Below the pieces are notes generated by a model. The model did not search any database and was not told the DNA's origin. It was given only the letters and a program-made list of their open reading frames with translations. Source: Dipylidium caninum (taxonomy: Eukaryota; Platyhelminthes; Cestoda; Cyclophyllidea; Dipylidiidae). Taken from it: DNA of 64,000 nt. Made by a program: the position numbers and the translations under genes. Where the stretch lies: contig QEYB01000981.1 in assembly GCA_017562135.1 (NCBI GenBank), forward strand, positions 124,001-188,000, written 5' to 3'. This document shows positions 11,053-20,573 of this stretch, in pieces (positions within the stretch are counted from its first letter, which is position 1; every line of letters begins with the position of its first letter).

Positions 11053-13261
11053 TCAGATGTCCGCAGCGAGCATATCGTCCGGAATGATAACCTGCTCCCC
11101 CCGGTTTGAAGGGGGGCAGTCCGCGGTAGGGGCACGAAGAGCAGCGGAATGCGTCGCCTAAGTAGCACTAAAAAATTATAATTAGCTTAGGATGTACTTC
11201 TGCAGCCTTAATGAATTATGTTATTCCATCTGCCATCTTTGCACAAATAAGAGCAGCAAAGTAATTAAGTTCATCGCAATATAGCACTAATCTTCGTGAG
11301 AAAGGTCATGTCACACCTTATGCTGGAGACCTAAGTTGTAATACTTATATAAATTGAATCGCATAAAAGGGAAGCGTGCGCCTGAAGAGAATGGAAAGGA
11401 AAAATTTAAAGCAAATGAAGTAACGCATTGATTACATTTAGTCTTCAAATGGTTGAAAAATTACTTTTCATACGAAATTATAAGAAATCCAAATATTCTT
11501 TCATAGTAAAAAAATGCAGTTCGTAGTCAATTTGTACGAATAAAATGACAAAAATGTCCTATAATATATACCCGGATCTTCCTATAATCCGTACTTAAGT
11601 TTGATTCCATATGGTTCTGAAGAACTTGCCACCTTTGGTAATCTTTCGTGACATACTCAGTCAACATACTAAAACCTGGTTGAATGGTGTAATCTCTAAG
11701 ATTAGTTTGTTGACAGAGATGTAGGCAAAATTGGACTATAATGTACACTCAAGTAATGAAGAAAACTTAAAACCGAACAATGTCCGCATAAAAATGATCT
11801 ACTTATGACACTTTAATATACTACTAGAAGAAACTTTGTATAAGTTAATAGGAAAAATTGTTCTTAACACACATTGCCGCACGCAGATTTGGCTCCAGCA
11901 GTATTAGTCCCCTCGGTTTCCTCAAGTGCCTCTTCCGCCTCAAGTTTTGCCAATCCACAAGTGCAGTTTTTGCAAGCGCGCTTCTTCCTCACGCCACCTT
12001 CCGTAGGTTGACCGCACGGTGCGGTTAAGGGCTTCTGACGATCGGTAGCTGTGAGTAAATTTTCAGTATTAATTAAGTTTCCGCTATCCTCAGCCTCCAC
12101 TGCATCCCATACATCGTCTAGGGTATTGCCTGTAGCCCATGGTAACTTTGCACTTGCGCCCGTTCGGTAGGTGGAGGGAGTCGAGGCACTTAAACACACA
12201 TATCCGCTTTCGCACTCGATCTGCATGAAGAAGATTTTGGTCATTGGTGGGAACAGTATTCAAATTGCAACAAATTTCAGTTACCGTGACTCCTAACGCG
12301 TATCCATGTGCTAGGTACTATATTCCCTTACTCATCTTAAGTGTGTAGTAAAAAGTCAAAATTCTTTGATAAATACCATATAACAATCAATTGCCTCAAA
12401 GGCGACAATACCACAATACTCTCTTGATATATTTTGTAGATAGTGAAAAAATGATGCCTGATCGCTGTCTAAATTTTAATTACAAGTTAATGATAATAAG
12501 ACACGAGGATTGCTCTTGCCTTTAGCTCCACACAAGTAAATGATAGATTACTTATACGTTGTTTTAGAATTCGCTATCATCTTATGCGTAAATAAATATT
12601 TAGACGGTGACAGCACAGACATATTATTCAATGGCTGATGATTCAAAGGCACAATAAAGGAAAATACATTTAGAAATAAGCGCACTTGCTTTCGAATGCT
12701 TAAATTTAAAAATATCAGCCTAAATAATTATCCGGGCAGGTAATATCGTTTAAAATCAAGAACTACATAGCTGTATTGTTAAATCCAGTGAAAAACAAGC
12801 TTTGAGAAAATCCAATGCTGTACACTAAAAAAAGAAATGCAAGAAATGGGAGAGAAATGGCAACGTACAAACTTTATATTGACTAGACCGCTTAGCACGG
12901 CGGCCCTACGGATCCTCTCAACCGACCCCGCCAAGTCACATTGAACAGCTTCGCGCGCTATCAGTCGTCCACCAATAGGCATTTTTGACACCAAGGTGGA
13001 AAAAAGACCAAAATCATGCCTTCCGGGAGGGAAAGCTTCAGGCCACCCAGTAAGAATAACGGAGCCCACGGAGGCGTGAGAGTCATTAATGAAGATGTCC
13101 AAGTTCTCTAACCGAACGCTTCCATCACCAATTGCCAGCTTGAGTTCTTGAAGTAAAGACTCCATTGCATCGTTAGATGGTGTCGATTCCAGGGGAGATT
13201 TGTGCCATATGACAGTTACATTGTCAGCATTTTTGAGTTCCTTAAGGACCGCTGGATTCAT
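11053..13261 (-). CDS. CIAPIN1: Anamorsin (cytosolic Fe-S assembly protein), three exons, frame break in last exon
   Basis: Anamorsin/Dre2 passes electrons from NDOR1 to the cytosolic iron-sulfur cluster assembly machinery. Exons: 13261-12869 (ATG at 13261, methyltransferase-like N-terminal domain, 131 codons), 12220-11873 (linker plus first cluster motif) and 11167-11053. Junctions are phase 0. The first cluster site is [20 protein letters not shown], with a longer C-to-C spacing than the usual CX8C. The second is the split motif [15 protein letters not shown] (CX2CX7CX2C), interrupted by the long intron 2. After FKPG the conserved ending [14 protein letters not shown] is one base out of frame because of a C6 run (plus strand) at 11097-11102. 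Predicted full product is about 285 residues, normal for the family. Confidence 0.93.
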
Positions 13262-14797
13262 TGATTACCTAAATAAGAAGATACTTAATTATTAATTGAG
13301 AACCAAAGCAAATAAATGAACAAAACTCAATGGGCGTGGCGTCAATGATTAGTAAATAGGAGTTGGGAGACTGACAAAGTACACTGCTAGCAAAAGTGCC
13401 TCCTAGAAAAACGACTCACGATTGGTAGGTTATAATCAACCAACTAATGGAGCAGCACAATTAAGAAGAAAAAATAGGGAGGTAGCATAAACTCGGATTA
13501 TTGTCTACGAAACGAAGAGCGGGCGTACACGGCGATTGCCAAAAAAATGTTCCGCCAACTGATGGTCGAATAAACATAACCCAATACACCAGATGATACA
13601 CTATATATTTCGGCAACCTCTACCATATATTGCTGTTCTAAAATGAGCAAACTTTTTGAACTACGATCTCAATTTTTTGCTAACACGGTTGGTCTCTGTT
13701 AATGCGAACTATCTCAACGTTTTTTTTCTGATTATTTTGTGGGCGCCTCTCTTGTTTCTGCAAAATATTGTAAAACATTACGGGAAAAATTGTAGTCCGA
13801 GTGGTCAGGTTAGCCAAAAAGGAGTCCTTTAAACTGCCACTGAAAATGGAGGAGCATAGATCTTGGGAAGTATAGTGTTAATCAATGCTCATTACTTCTG
13901 TTATATCTTCTGCAGACGCAGACGACATGAGATCTGCATTTTGTAAATTACACAACTGCATATAGTGTTATAGGGCTTAAATATATATTTTTGAGGTGCC
14001 TTACACCATTCTGGCGTTTGAAATTACCCCACATTTGATTAGACAGCTACACAGCTCTTAGATAACCATAGATTGTAGTTTCGAGCAGTTTACTTTTTAC
14101 TTCTAAGGTTTGATAAGTATCTGTCATTGTTATAATGCTACGCATTCATAATGTAGCAACTCGAATTAAGATTTGTTCAAACGGTCATTAGCGTCACTCC
14201 TTCCCTTAGCCTACACATTATCGGCTAGCAGGATTTTTTCAAGCCTTGAGCACTAACCTAGCACCAGGATGGACGCTGTGGCAATCATTCTGGTCACATC
14301 TCCAATCATCTCTTAGTAATGAGGCATTTGCTATATCTATCAACGTGGCCTTTCAGGGGTCTTATTCGCATGATCCCGCTCGTTATTCTTTGCCGCATAG
14401 CATAGAAGACCTGCCCTAGTTATCAGCGTGAAACTGAGACATTTTTAGGAGAACGCCAAATATCACCTGGTTTTCACATTTCAATAGGAAACTCTATCCC
14501 ACGTTGCAGGGGTGATAAAAATATTGTAATAAAGATAACATTAAATGCTTTCTGCCGTTGGTGTTTTCGTTTGCCCGATTCGTACCTGTTTCAACCAGTT
14601 GTTCTCTCATGTTAAAATATGCGTTATTAATTGTTACCTCAGAACAAAATAGAAAGTGTGTAGATGTTTTAGCGATTTGTATGAAAGTAATGTATTCTCT
14701 GTTTTTAAATTGAAGACAGTAATTTTAATCTCACACAACTTGACGTGGGGTAGTGTGTTTGCTCCCAGACGGGAGGCAAAATGATAACGCTTTGAAT
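13262..14797. other. Intergenic, no gene recognised
   Basis: 1.5 kb upstream of CIAPIN1 and downstream of the first cysteine-rich gene. AT-rich, with only short frames that match nothing I recognise. Confidence 0.5.
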
Positions 14798-14803
14798 TTT
14801 ATT
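14798..14803 (-). terminator. Poly(A) signal overlapping the stop of copy A
   Basis: On the minus strand the stop TGA runs directly into AATAAA, sharing its final A. If used, the mRNA would have almost no 3' UTR. Confidence 0.45.
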
Positions 14804-15174
14804 CAGGGCATCTCCGAGCAGTTCGCACAAACGTCATTGAATCTGTCGAAATATTTGCTATAAATCTGTTTGTGTGCTCTATTCTTTGGATCATATCCAC
14901 ATGGCATAACTGTGCGATCTTCTCTGGAGCAGCATTCAATAGGCGCTTGTCGAAATCCGCAACAGGGACATTTTTGACGTTGGATTTCCGGAAGCAGACA
15001 AGCATCATAGCCCAATTTCGTCAGGTTGCCATCTACGGGTCTCCTGTACGGCACATTAAATGGCACCAGGCGTCCATAAGGATCGCAGCAAGGTCTCGTA
15101 GGGAGGGGCACTGGTTCTGGGATCTTGGCTGCATCGCAGACACACTTATTTGGAACGTTGCTTTCGTTATACAT
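14803..15174 (-). CDS. Small cysteine-rich protein, copy A of a local family
   Basis: An intronless 123-codon ORF with ATG at 15174, about 13 cysteines and no obvious signal peptide. Function unknown. Key blocks are PCCDPYGRLVP, TKLGYDACLLPEIQRQKCPCC (split here: TKLGYD, then LLPEIQRQ, then KCPCCG), and a C-terminal YSKYFDRFNDVC. The same order of blocks recurs in the copies at 15904-16356 (+) and 19068-19478 (-), so this is a duplicated family. The CPCCG pattern could bind zinc or form disulfides; the lack of a leader peptide favours an intracellular metal site, which is inference. A poly(A) hexamer overlaps the stop codon. Paralogy is the strongest evidence that the ORF is real. Confidence 0.65.
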   Translation of the reverse strand: MYNESNVPNKCVCDAAKIPEPVPLPTRPCCDPYGRLVPFNVPYRRPVDGNLTKLGYDACLLPEIQRQKCPCCGFRQAPIECCSREDRTVMPCGYDPKNRAHKQIYSKYFDRFNDVCANCSEMP

Positions 15175-15903
15175 GCTGCGGGGAATCCGTGGGTCCTAGG
15201 CACACACTATGGGCGGGAGATCTGATCGATAGGATCTTTTAAAGCTTTCGTCTTAAGCACGTGATCCTGTGGTATTGACTCTCTCCTCGGCGATTGAAAT
15301 ACCTCCTTTTCAAGTTTTATAATGTGTTTGATTCAGGAGCAACCTAGTTTATAAAAATTTGGCAGATAAATTTGATCCTTCAAAGATATGTGTGGTGCTA
15401 AATTTTTAGCAGTCACTTTGATTAACTGTATAGACGCATTTAAAGTAGCGGTAATACAAAGCGCGGCCGCTTAGTTCCCGCGGTTTGTTGCTCGTGTATT
15501 GCGTCTCCGATTTTTGGCTAGACATCTCGTAGCCCTGTTTGGCATTCAGATGACTTGCCTTTATTTGTAGCCCTTAATTTGCCGAAGTGTTACGTTTTGT
15601 TAGCTTGATTCAAGAAATGCTTGCTTCCGCTTAGTGACTAACCCTTGAGGTAGTGGGTCTACATTTGCTTATGCCGTGATGTTTGGCGCTTACTGAGGCA
15701 TTACAACTACGAGGCAAACATTGTAAGTCAATGAATGTAATCTCGGAGATGGTGGTATTTTGCTGTCTTAATCCGAGAAATCACGTGATTGTCTGTCCAA
15801 GCAACTTTTCGACCACTGGGATCGATTTCTCGACGGATTTTCGGTTACACTACTGGAGATCTGACGTGCCCTGCCAACGCTCCTTTTCTCAGAAGGGCTC
15901 ATC
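15175..15903. promoter_or_regulatory. Shared divergent upstream region of cysteine-rich copies A and B
   Basis: 729 bases between two head-to-head paralogues. It presumably carries both promoters and could co-regulate them. No clear TATA or CCAAT element was identified. Confidence 0.3.
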
Positions 15904-16356
15904 ATGAGCGCCTGTTCGGAGACATGTGCAAGTCACCAACCAGCGTGCTATGTGAACGGGAGCCTAGTGAAGACTTGTGAAGGCTTTTCAATCAGTTTTC
16001 CCGTAACAAAGCTGGGCTACGACGCCGATCAGATGCCTGTAGCCCTAAGGCCGCGATGTCCTTGTTGTGGCTGCCGACAGAATCCCCTGAATGAGCTTAG
16101 AATATCAGAGGTGAAACGAGACGGTAGCGCTTTTGATCCTTCCTCCCCTTGTGACAGCAAACTCTATGAAAGTTATTTTGAGTCTTTTACTCTGTCCACT
16201 GCAAACACCGATACGTCTTCATGTTCTGCCTCGCAATCTACCGTTGCTTCTTGCGCTTCAGACGTCCAAATGCCTACTACTTCACAGTGCTGTATGCGTT
16301 CCACTGGATCCGAATGCAGTCATTGTCATCTTCGGCGCAAAAATAACTGCTCCTGA
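15904..16356 (+). CDS. Small cysteine-rich protein, copy B of a local family
   Basis: A 150-codon intronless ORF starting at a true ATG (MSACSETCASHQ). It shares the family signature VTKLGYDADQMP...RPRCPCCGCRQNP and a reduced version of the C-terminal block (KLYESYFESF). It differs from copies A and C in a Ser/Thr/Cys-rich extension of about 45 residues ending in a basic CHLRRKNNCS tail. The N-terminal PCCDPYG block is degenerate (ACYVNGSLVK). Function unknown. It is divergent from copy A across a 729-base gap. Confidence 0.62.
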   Translation: MSACSETCASHQPACYVNGSLVKTCEGFSISFPVTKLGYDADQMPVALRPRCPCCGCRQNPLNELRISEVKRDGSAFDPSSPCDSKLYESYFESFTLSTANTDTSSCSASQSTVASCASDVQMPTTSQCCMRSTGSECSHCHLRRKNNCS

Positions 16357-16960
16357 GGTCATGTCTGCAAAGGTGCTTCAATTTGTTTTTGATACGTGAA
16401 TCTATTGATTTCTAGCCAGTTGATATTTTTTAAGCCATGTGATTTCGTTTATCACTGCAGTGCTGTTTGTTGACGAGATTATTTGTGCTTCATTAAAATG
16501 CTCTTTTATTCTTTTCATTCCTTTCATTGGGAGAATTTTGGCTTCTAAAGACATTATTAGACTAATAACGAATACATACCACTATACAGTGCACGCTTTT
16601 GACGTGAAAGTACTATTCAAACACATCAAGCAAGGTAGATTCATGGAGAAGTTTTGGCCTCGGGGTTTAGTTTCTCCAAAACTTTTAGCGTCCTGGAAAT
16701 GGCCATAATTTGTGCCCTGTCTGCGTGGTGACGAGACAGTCTGGGCCCAAGTGAAACGCATGTTATTTGTGTTAGGCTATGCGCTCCGTAGTTGTCAACT
16801 AATACCAAGTTGAAGCTGTCATTATTGATTCTCGACACTCAAGGGGTAGAGGGCATTCAAAAGTCACTGAAAGGTGAGAACGTGACCAAACTGGTATCTA
16901 GACCACAGAAATTGTTCTTCGTTAGTCTACTTTTTGCTAGATTTTTACCCTGAACTCGAA
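16357..16960. other. Intergenic, no gene recognised
   Basis: 600 bases between cysteine-rich copy B and the next hypothetical ORF. No supported feature. Confidence 0.45.
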
Positions 16961-17287
16961 ATGGAACGATTAGATCCGCTCAACACTTTCGTGGAGGAGG
17001 TGAGAAGTTATAAGGTTGAAATGCCCGATGGTGAAATACTTGTGATCCAGGATAACAGTGGAGTAACAAATAAAGGCGAGTTGGGGTCGCCTTTCGACGA
17101 ACTGTGGAAAAGGAAATCTCGCCGATGTAAGGGAATCCCACGGGGTCTGGTAGATCTGGAGCACGGTTCCGCCGCGAGGTCTTCCAGCTTGGTGTTCAAG
17201 GGAACAACATCGCGAACGAAACACCCAAAAAGAAGGCATAATGAATCCAAATCAGTGACACACACCTCTGATCGGAAATACAACTGA
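16961..17287 (+). CDS. Hypothetical protein, acidic N-terminus and basic tail
   Basis: A 108-codon ORF from an ATG at 16961. The first half is acidic (MERLDPLNTFVEEVRS, then EMPDGEILVIQDNSG). It is followed by FDELWKRKSRR and a Ser/Lys/Arg-rich tail. No family was recognised and there are no cysteines of note. It could also be one exon of a longer gene, since a TAG acceptor with some upstream pyrimidines lies just before it. It faintly resembles the middle of the ORF at 17945 (DG.IL...F..LW.R..SR), which may mean distant paralogy or chance. Confidence 0.35.
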   Translation: MERLDPLNTFVEEVRSYKVEMPDGEILVIQDNSGVTNKGELGSPFDELWKRKSRRCKGIPRGLVDLEHGSAARSSSLVFKGTTSRTKHPKRRHNESKSVTHTSDRKYN

Positions 17288-17944
17288 AAGATCAGGGTAC
17301 TTTGCATAACCCTGGCCGCGACTAATTTGACACGTCTACTTTCTTGATCGCCTTGTCTATCTTCTCATACCAAACTTCCTTTGGATGCGAATTGGCAGTT
17401 CACTTTATTATTTCTAAACGGACTGCAGTAAAGATGGTGATGCTGACTTTCAGTCCAGTAAGGTGCTGGTAATTCTCGAAGGGTTATCCACATATAGACA
17501 TGTGGGATGCGTATATCAGGAAATGATGTCGACATTGTTAATGTTATGCTAGCTGAATTTAATGGCTTGCTGGTATTCAGCAAGAAGGTCCTTTCGGTCA
17601 GTTGTGCCTCAGCATACCTGTCGATTCTACTGAAAGAATGTTAACAAATGCTAGATATCAATCTGATTTGATAAAAGTTCATTCCTTAAGTCTTCCACAG
17701 AGAGGGTGGATATGCGTCGTAAGGGCTCACATTTACCTTGCTCGAAACAACGGCTTACTGCTCGACAGCCTCACAATTTGGCCTTGGATATGCGTGGGTG
17801 ATGGAATAAACTGGCCCCAGGTGTCGCCTACTAGCTGTGGGGCTTTTAGGACTCTTCGAATTGGGAGAATTTTCGAAATATCAGGCTTTTTGAATGATTG
17901 ACGCATGCACATCCTCATCAGGTGATCAGCGAGTGTGCGGCACA
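17288..17944. other. Intergenic, no gene recognised
   Basis: 650 bases between two hypothetical ORFs. Short frames only. Confidence 0.4.
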
Positions 17945-18541
17945 ATGCCGTCATTGTTACGCCAGATCGTTTTTTCCTTGTCGTGGACGAAGGAATTCTT
18001 CAAATCTCCGAACATTGACGGTATCCGTCAACTATTTAAGGTAAATTCTCACCCCACGGTGAACGATGCTATGGGGATGGAGAACGGAGATAATGCAGAG
18101 AATAATGAACAAAGTGTACTATCTGAGTTGGAGGAATTGGCTAAAAGTGACAAAAAGGAGTGTCCCCTCCTAGATAGTCTCGCCATAGACGGAAAAATCC
18201 TCGCGCAAGAGAGGCGTGAGGAGAATTTCCGCAAACTGTGGTCAAGAGCCCGGTCTCGGGTAGACAGGCGGCTAAGAGGAACCAAACCACGCCGCTTCAG
18301 AGGTTCTGATCACTACGCCGGTGATGGCAGCCAACACCCCAACTCCCCCCTCGCTACGCCCAGTGTGGCCAAGGAGAATACACCGAATTCTGGACGCCCT
18401 GAAGGAAAACATTGGAACTGTGGTGACGTGGACATCTCGCAGGACTGTACTTGGGAGGCTGTGGAATCCCCCAGTGGCAATCTTTTGAGACCGAGTAATG
18501 TGTCCTTCCAACCTCAGTCGCAATTTTCACTGGATTACTGA
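17945..18541 (+). CDS. Hypothetical protein, charged, possibly spliced to a downstream exon
   Basis: ATG at 17945 opens a frame of 199 codons to TGA at 18541. It contains an acidic helix-prone stretch (SVLSELEELAKSDKKE), a basic segment (FRKLWSRARSRVDRRLRG) and a Ser/Pro/Asn-rich tail. No domain was recognised. An alternative ending is possible: a GTAATG donor at 18495 would join in phase to an acceptor at 18631 and add about 67 residues up to TAA at 18831, including SPGWMIREGLLFH. I cannot decide between the two ends. Nuclear or signalling roles would be guesses. Confidence 0.38.
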   Translation: MPSLLRQIVFSLSWTKEFFKSPNIDGIRQLFKVNSHPTVNDAMGMENGDNAENNEQSVLSELEELAKSDKKECPLLDSLAIDGKILAQERREENFRKLWSRARSRVDRRLRGTKPRRFRGSDHYAGDGSQHPNSPLATPSVAKENTPNSGRPEGKHWNCGDVDISQDCTWEAVESPSGNLLRPSNVSFQPQSQFSLDY

Positions 18542-18631
18542 ATGTCTACGAGATCGGTTCACTTACTCACTCTCCTCTTATGTATTTGTTAAGGGCAAAA
18601 GGTGACTGTTACTGAGACTCCGCTTAAATAG

Positions 18632-18831
18632 AATGGGTCTCATTGTACTCTGTGAATGGCCAGCACAACTACTCCTCGACTTATCCGAGGTCGCCTGGCT
18701 GGATGATTCGAGAAGGTCTGTTGTTCCATGCAACCACCCCTCAGGTCAACACGGCGCCAGGCCACCTGACCCGAACTCGTCCTCGACCAAGCTTAACAAC
18801 GATGTCTACTCCCATTAATTCGGTAAAATAA
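18632..18831 (+). CDS. Possible alternative terminal exon of the 17945 ORF
   Basis: An open frame of mixed composition after an AAATAG acceptor, ending in TAA. It joins in phase to a donor at 18495. Composition is less biased than random frames nearby, but no homology was recognised. Confidence 0.28.
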
Positions 18832-19067
18832 TAGCGTGTTCTACACAAACCATCACTCAAACTAATGAGGGAAGAAAAAGCCTGTTAAAATCTCGTCCGA
18901 GAGGTTTTCGGGACACTTTTAATGGGAAAACATGTTTATTCATAAAAAAGGCTGTTTCCTAGGCCTCATTGAGATTTCAGATGGGGAAAGACGGATCATG
19001 TGAGGACACGTCGGTGGTCCAACTGAAAAGTAACCATTTCCAGGATAAAAATTATCATCATGCCAGA
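18832..19067. other. 3' flank of cysteine-rich copy C with poly(A) signal
   Basis: Contains TTTATT at 18935-18940 (AATAAA on the minus strand), about 128 nt past the stop of cysteine-rich copy C. This is a reasonable poly(A) signal for that gene. Confidence 0.45.
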
Positions 19068-19478
19068 TTAGAATCGACATGCTCCGTTGAAACGGTAATT
19101 ATACTCTCCGTAGAGTCCCTTATGGTGCATATCCATTTGCGCGTAAAGGCAGGAATTGGGAAACTTGGTGCTTCGCTTACAACACATGTCGGGGATTATC
19201 CTAGACATGCAGCAGGGACAACGTTGCCTCTGAATCATTGGCATCTGACAGGAATCGTAGCCAAGTTTGGTGATGGAACGAACGCGCAACTCAGAGGACT
19301 GGGGCACCGTAGGAACGAGACAACCGTACCGATCGCACCTGGGACGGAGGAGTTGAGTAGGCTCCATGCGGGGAAGCAGATGGACGGTTGGCACGCAGCC
19401 ACATGAAGGGCTGTTGAAAGCCCCTCCCGACATCCCGTTTTCGTTCTGTGTAGCAAGCCCCACAGATATCGTGTTCAT
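19068..19478 (-). CDS. Small cysteine-rich protein, copy C of a local family
   Basis: A 136-codon intronless ORF with ATG at 19478. The family blocks are all present and closest to copy A: RCDRYGCLVP, TKLGYDSCQMPMIQRQRCPCC and the C-terminal GLYGEYNYRFNGAC. The N-terminal 45 residues are unique. About 13 cysteines; no clear signal peptide. Function unknown. It sits about 4 kb from copies A and B, with two unrelated hypothetical ORFs between, so the cluster arose by duplication with inversion. Confidence 0.65.
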   Translation of the reverse strand: MNTISVGLATQNENGMSGGAFNSPSCGCVPTVHLLPRMEPTQLLRPRCDRYGCLVPTVPQSSELRVRSITKLGYDSCQMPMIQRQRCPCCMSRIIPDMCCKRSTKFPNSCLYAQMDMHHKGLYGEYNYRFNGACRF

Positions 19479-20573
19479 CGATGCGACTTTCAAAACGCCA
19501 CGAGGGCAGGTGGGACCACGTGGGCTCTAGCAACGAAAGCAGAGGGCATTGCGTGCCTCCAGTGGTCCTCTCTTCACCGTCGTCTCACATGAGACCCAGG
19601 CCAAAGCGCCTATTCTACGGGCACAGTGCTTGTCAAAATTCCCTCGGCTAACTAGCCACACTTTAGACGTGACATTGATGCTGGTAGCGTAAAGCATGGC
19701 TTTTTCAAAAGACATTTTAATTAATGTTCCCAAGTAGATGTAACAGTAGCCCAACTGGGCTCACAAACCAAGTCGGTGACCTACCAGACTTGGGACAAGT
19801 AACCACCAAAATTCGTGCTGTTCACCAAATTGATTGACACATCTTATCGCCTATCCGCTCCACCGTACCCGCTACAACGGTTTTCTTCTTCATTTGTTAA
19901 ATAGAGTAGGGATTAAGTGAAGTCTATCATTCCTCCCATGAAGATATTTTCTCGGCGCCTAATCCTGGATTTTCGACCATACACTTCCCACATTCCTGTT
20001 ATGGAGTCCAGTTAAAATACCCCCATAACCAAAGGGTGAGCAGAGGGAACTTGGAATCAAATTTTACAAAAGCGACACAGACAACGGGGCCATTCACAAG
20101 TTGTCCAAATTCGACGAAATCCATACATAAAAAGAGAAACGCTTAAAAAAAAACAAAAAACACGAACGCCCAAAATGATCGGGCGAAGCACCCCACTTGC
20201 GCAGCCAAACTCACCCACCATCCGCTAACTGGGGACAGAAAGAATACTCCTGCGGCAGACACACAATCGCCACGCATTTAAAAATCAATTCCACCCAGCG
20301 TGGGGAACCATATTAAAACCAATGCCCTACCCTGAAAATCATCAGTTAAAATTTCTAATAAAATACTTCAGGGTAGACGGCACTTTGACTACACTAAGTA
20401 AAACATTAATCGAATATTCTCAACCTCTCCCTTTAAGCACTACTGAAGACTAGAACTCCTTTACCATTAGACCAAAGGTAGTAAAAGAGCAAAGAAGAGG
20501 TACACAAAATATGCAATAGCAATAATGTTACCAAGAATATCAAAACTGGTTTGTGGAAGGAAATTGGACATTT
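19479..20573. other. Intergenic, no gene recognised
   Basis: 1.1 kb between cysteine-rich copy C and the 3' end of STRAP. AT-rich with A-runs near 20145-20160; nothing supported. Confidence 0.5.

Noticed and set aside
10812..11168. Minus-strand frame of 118 codons
   Set aside because: It overlaps the last anamorsin exon out of frame; the conserved CYLGDAF reading lies in another frame.
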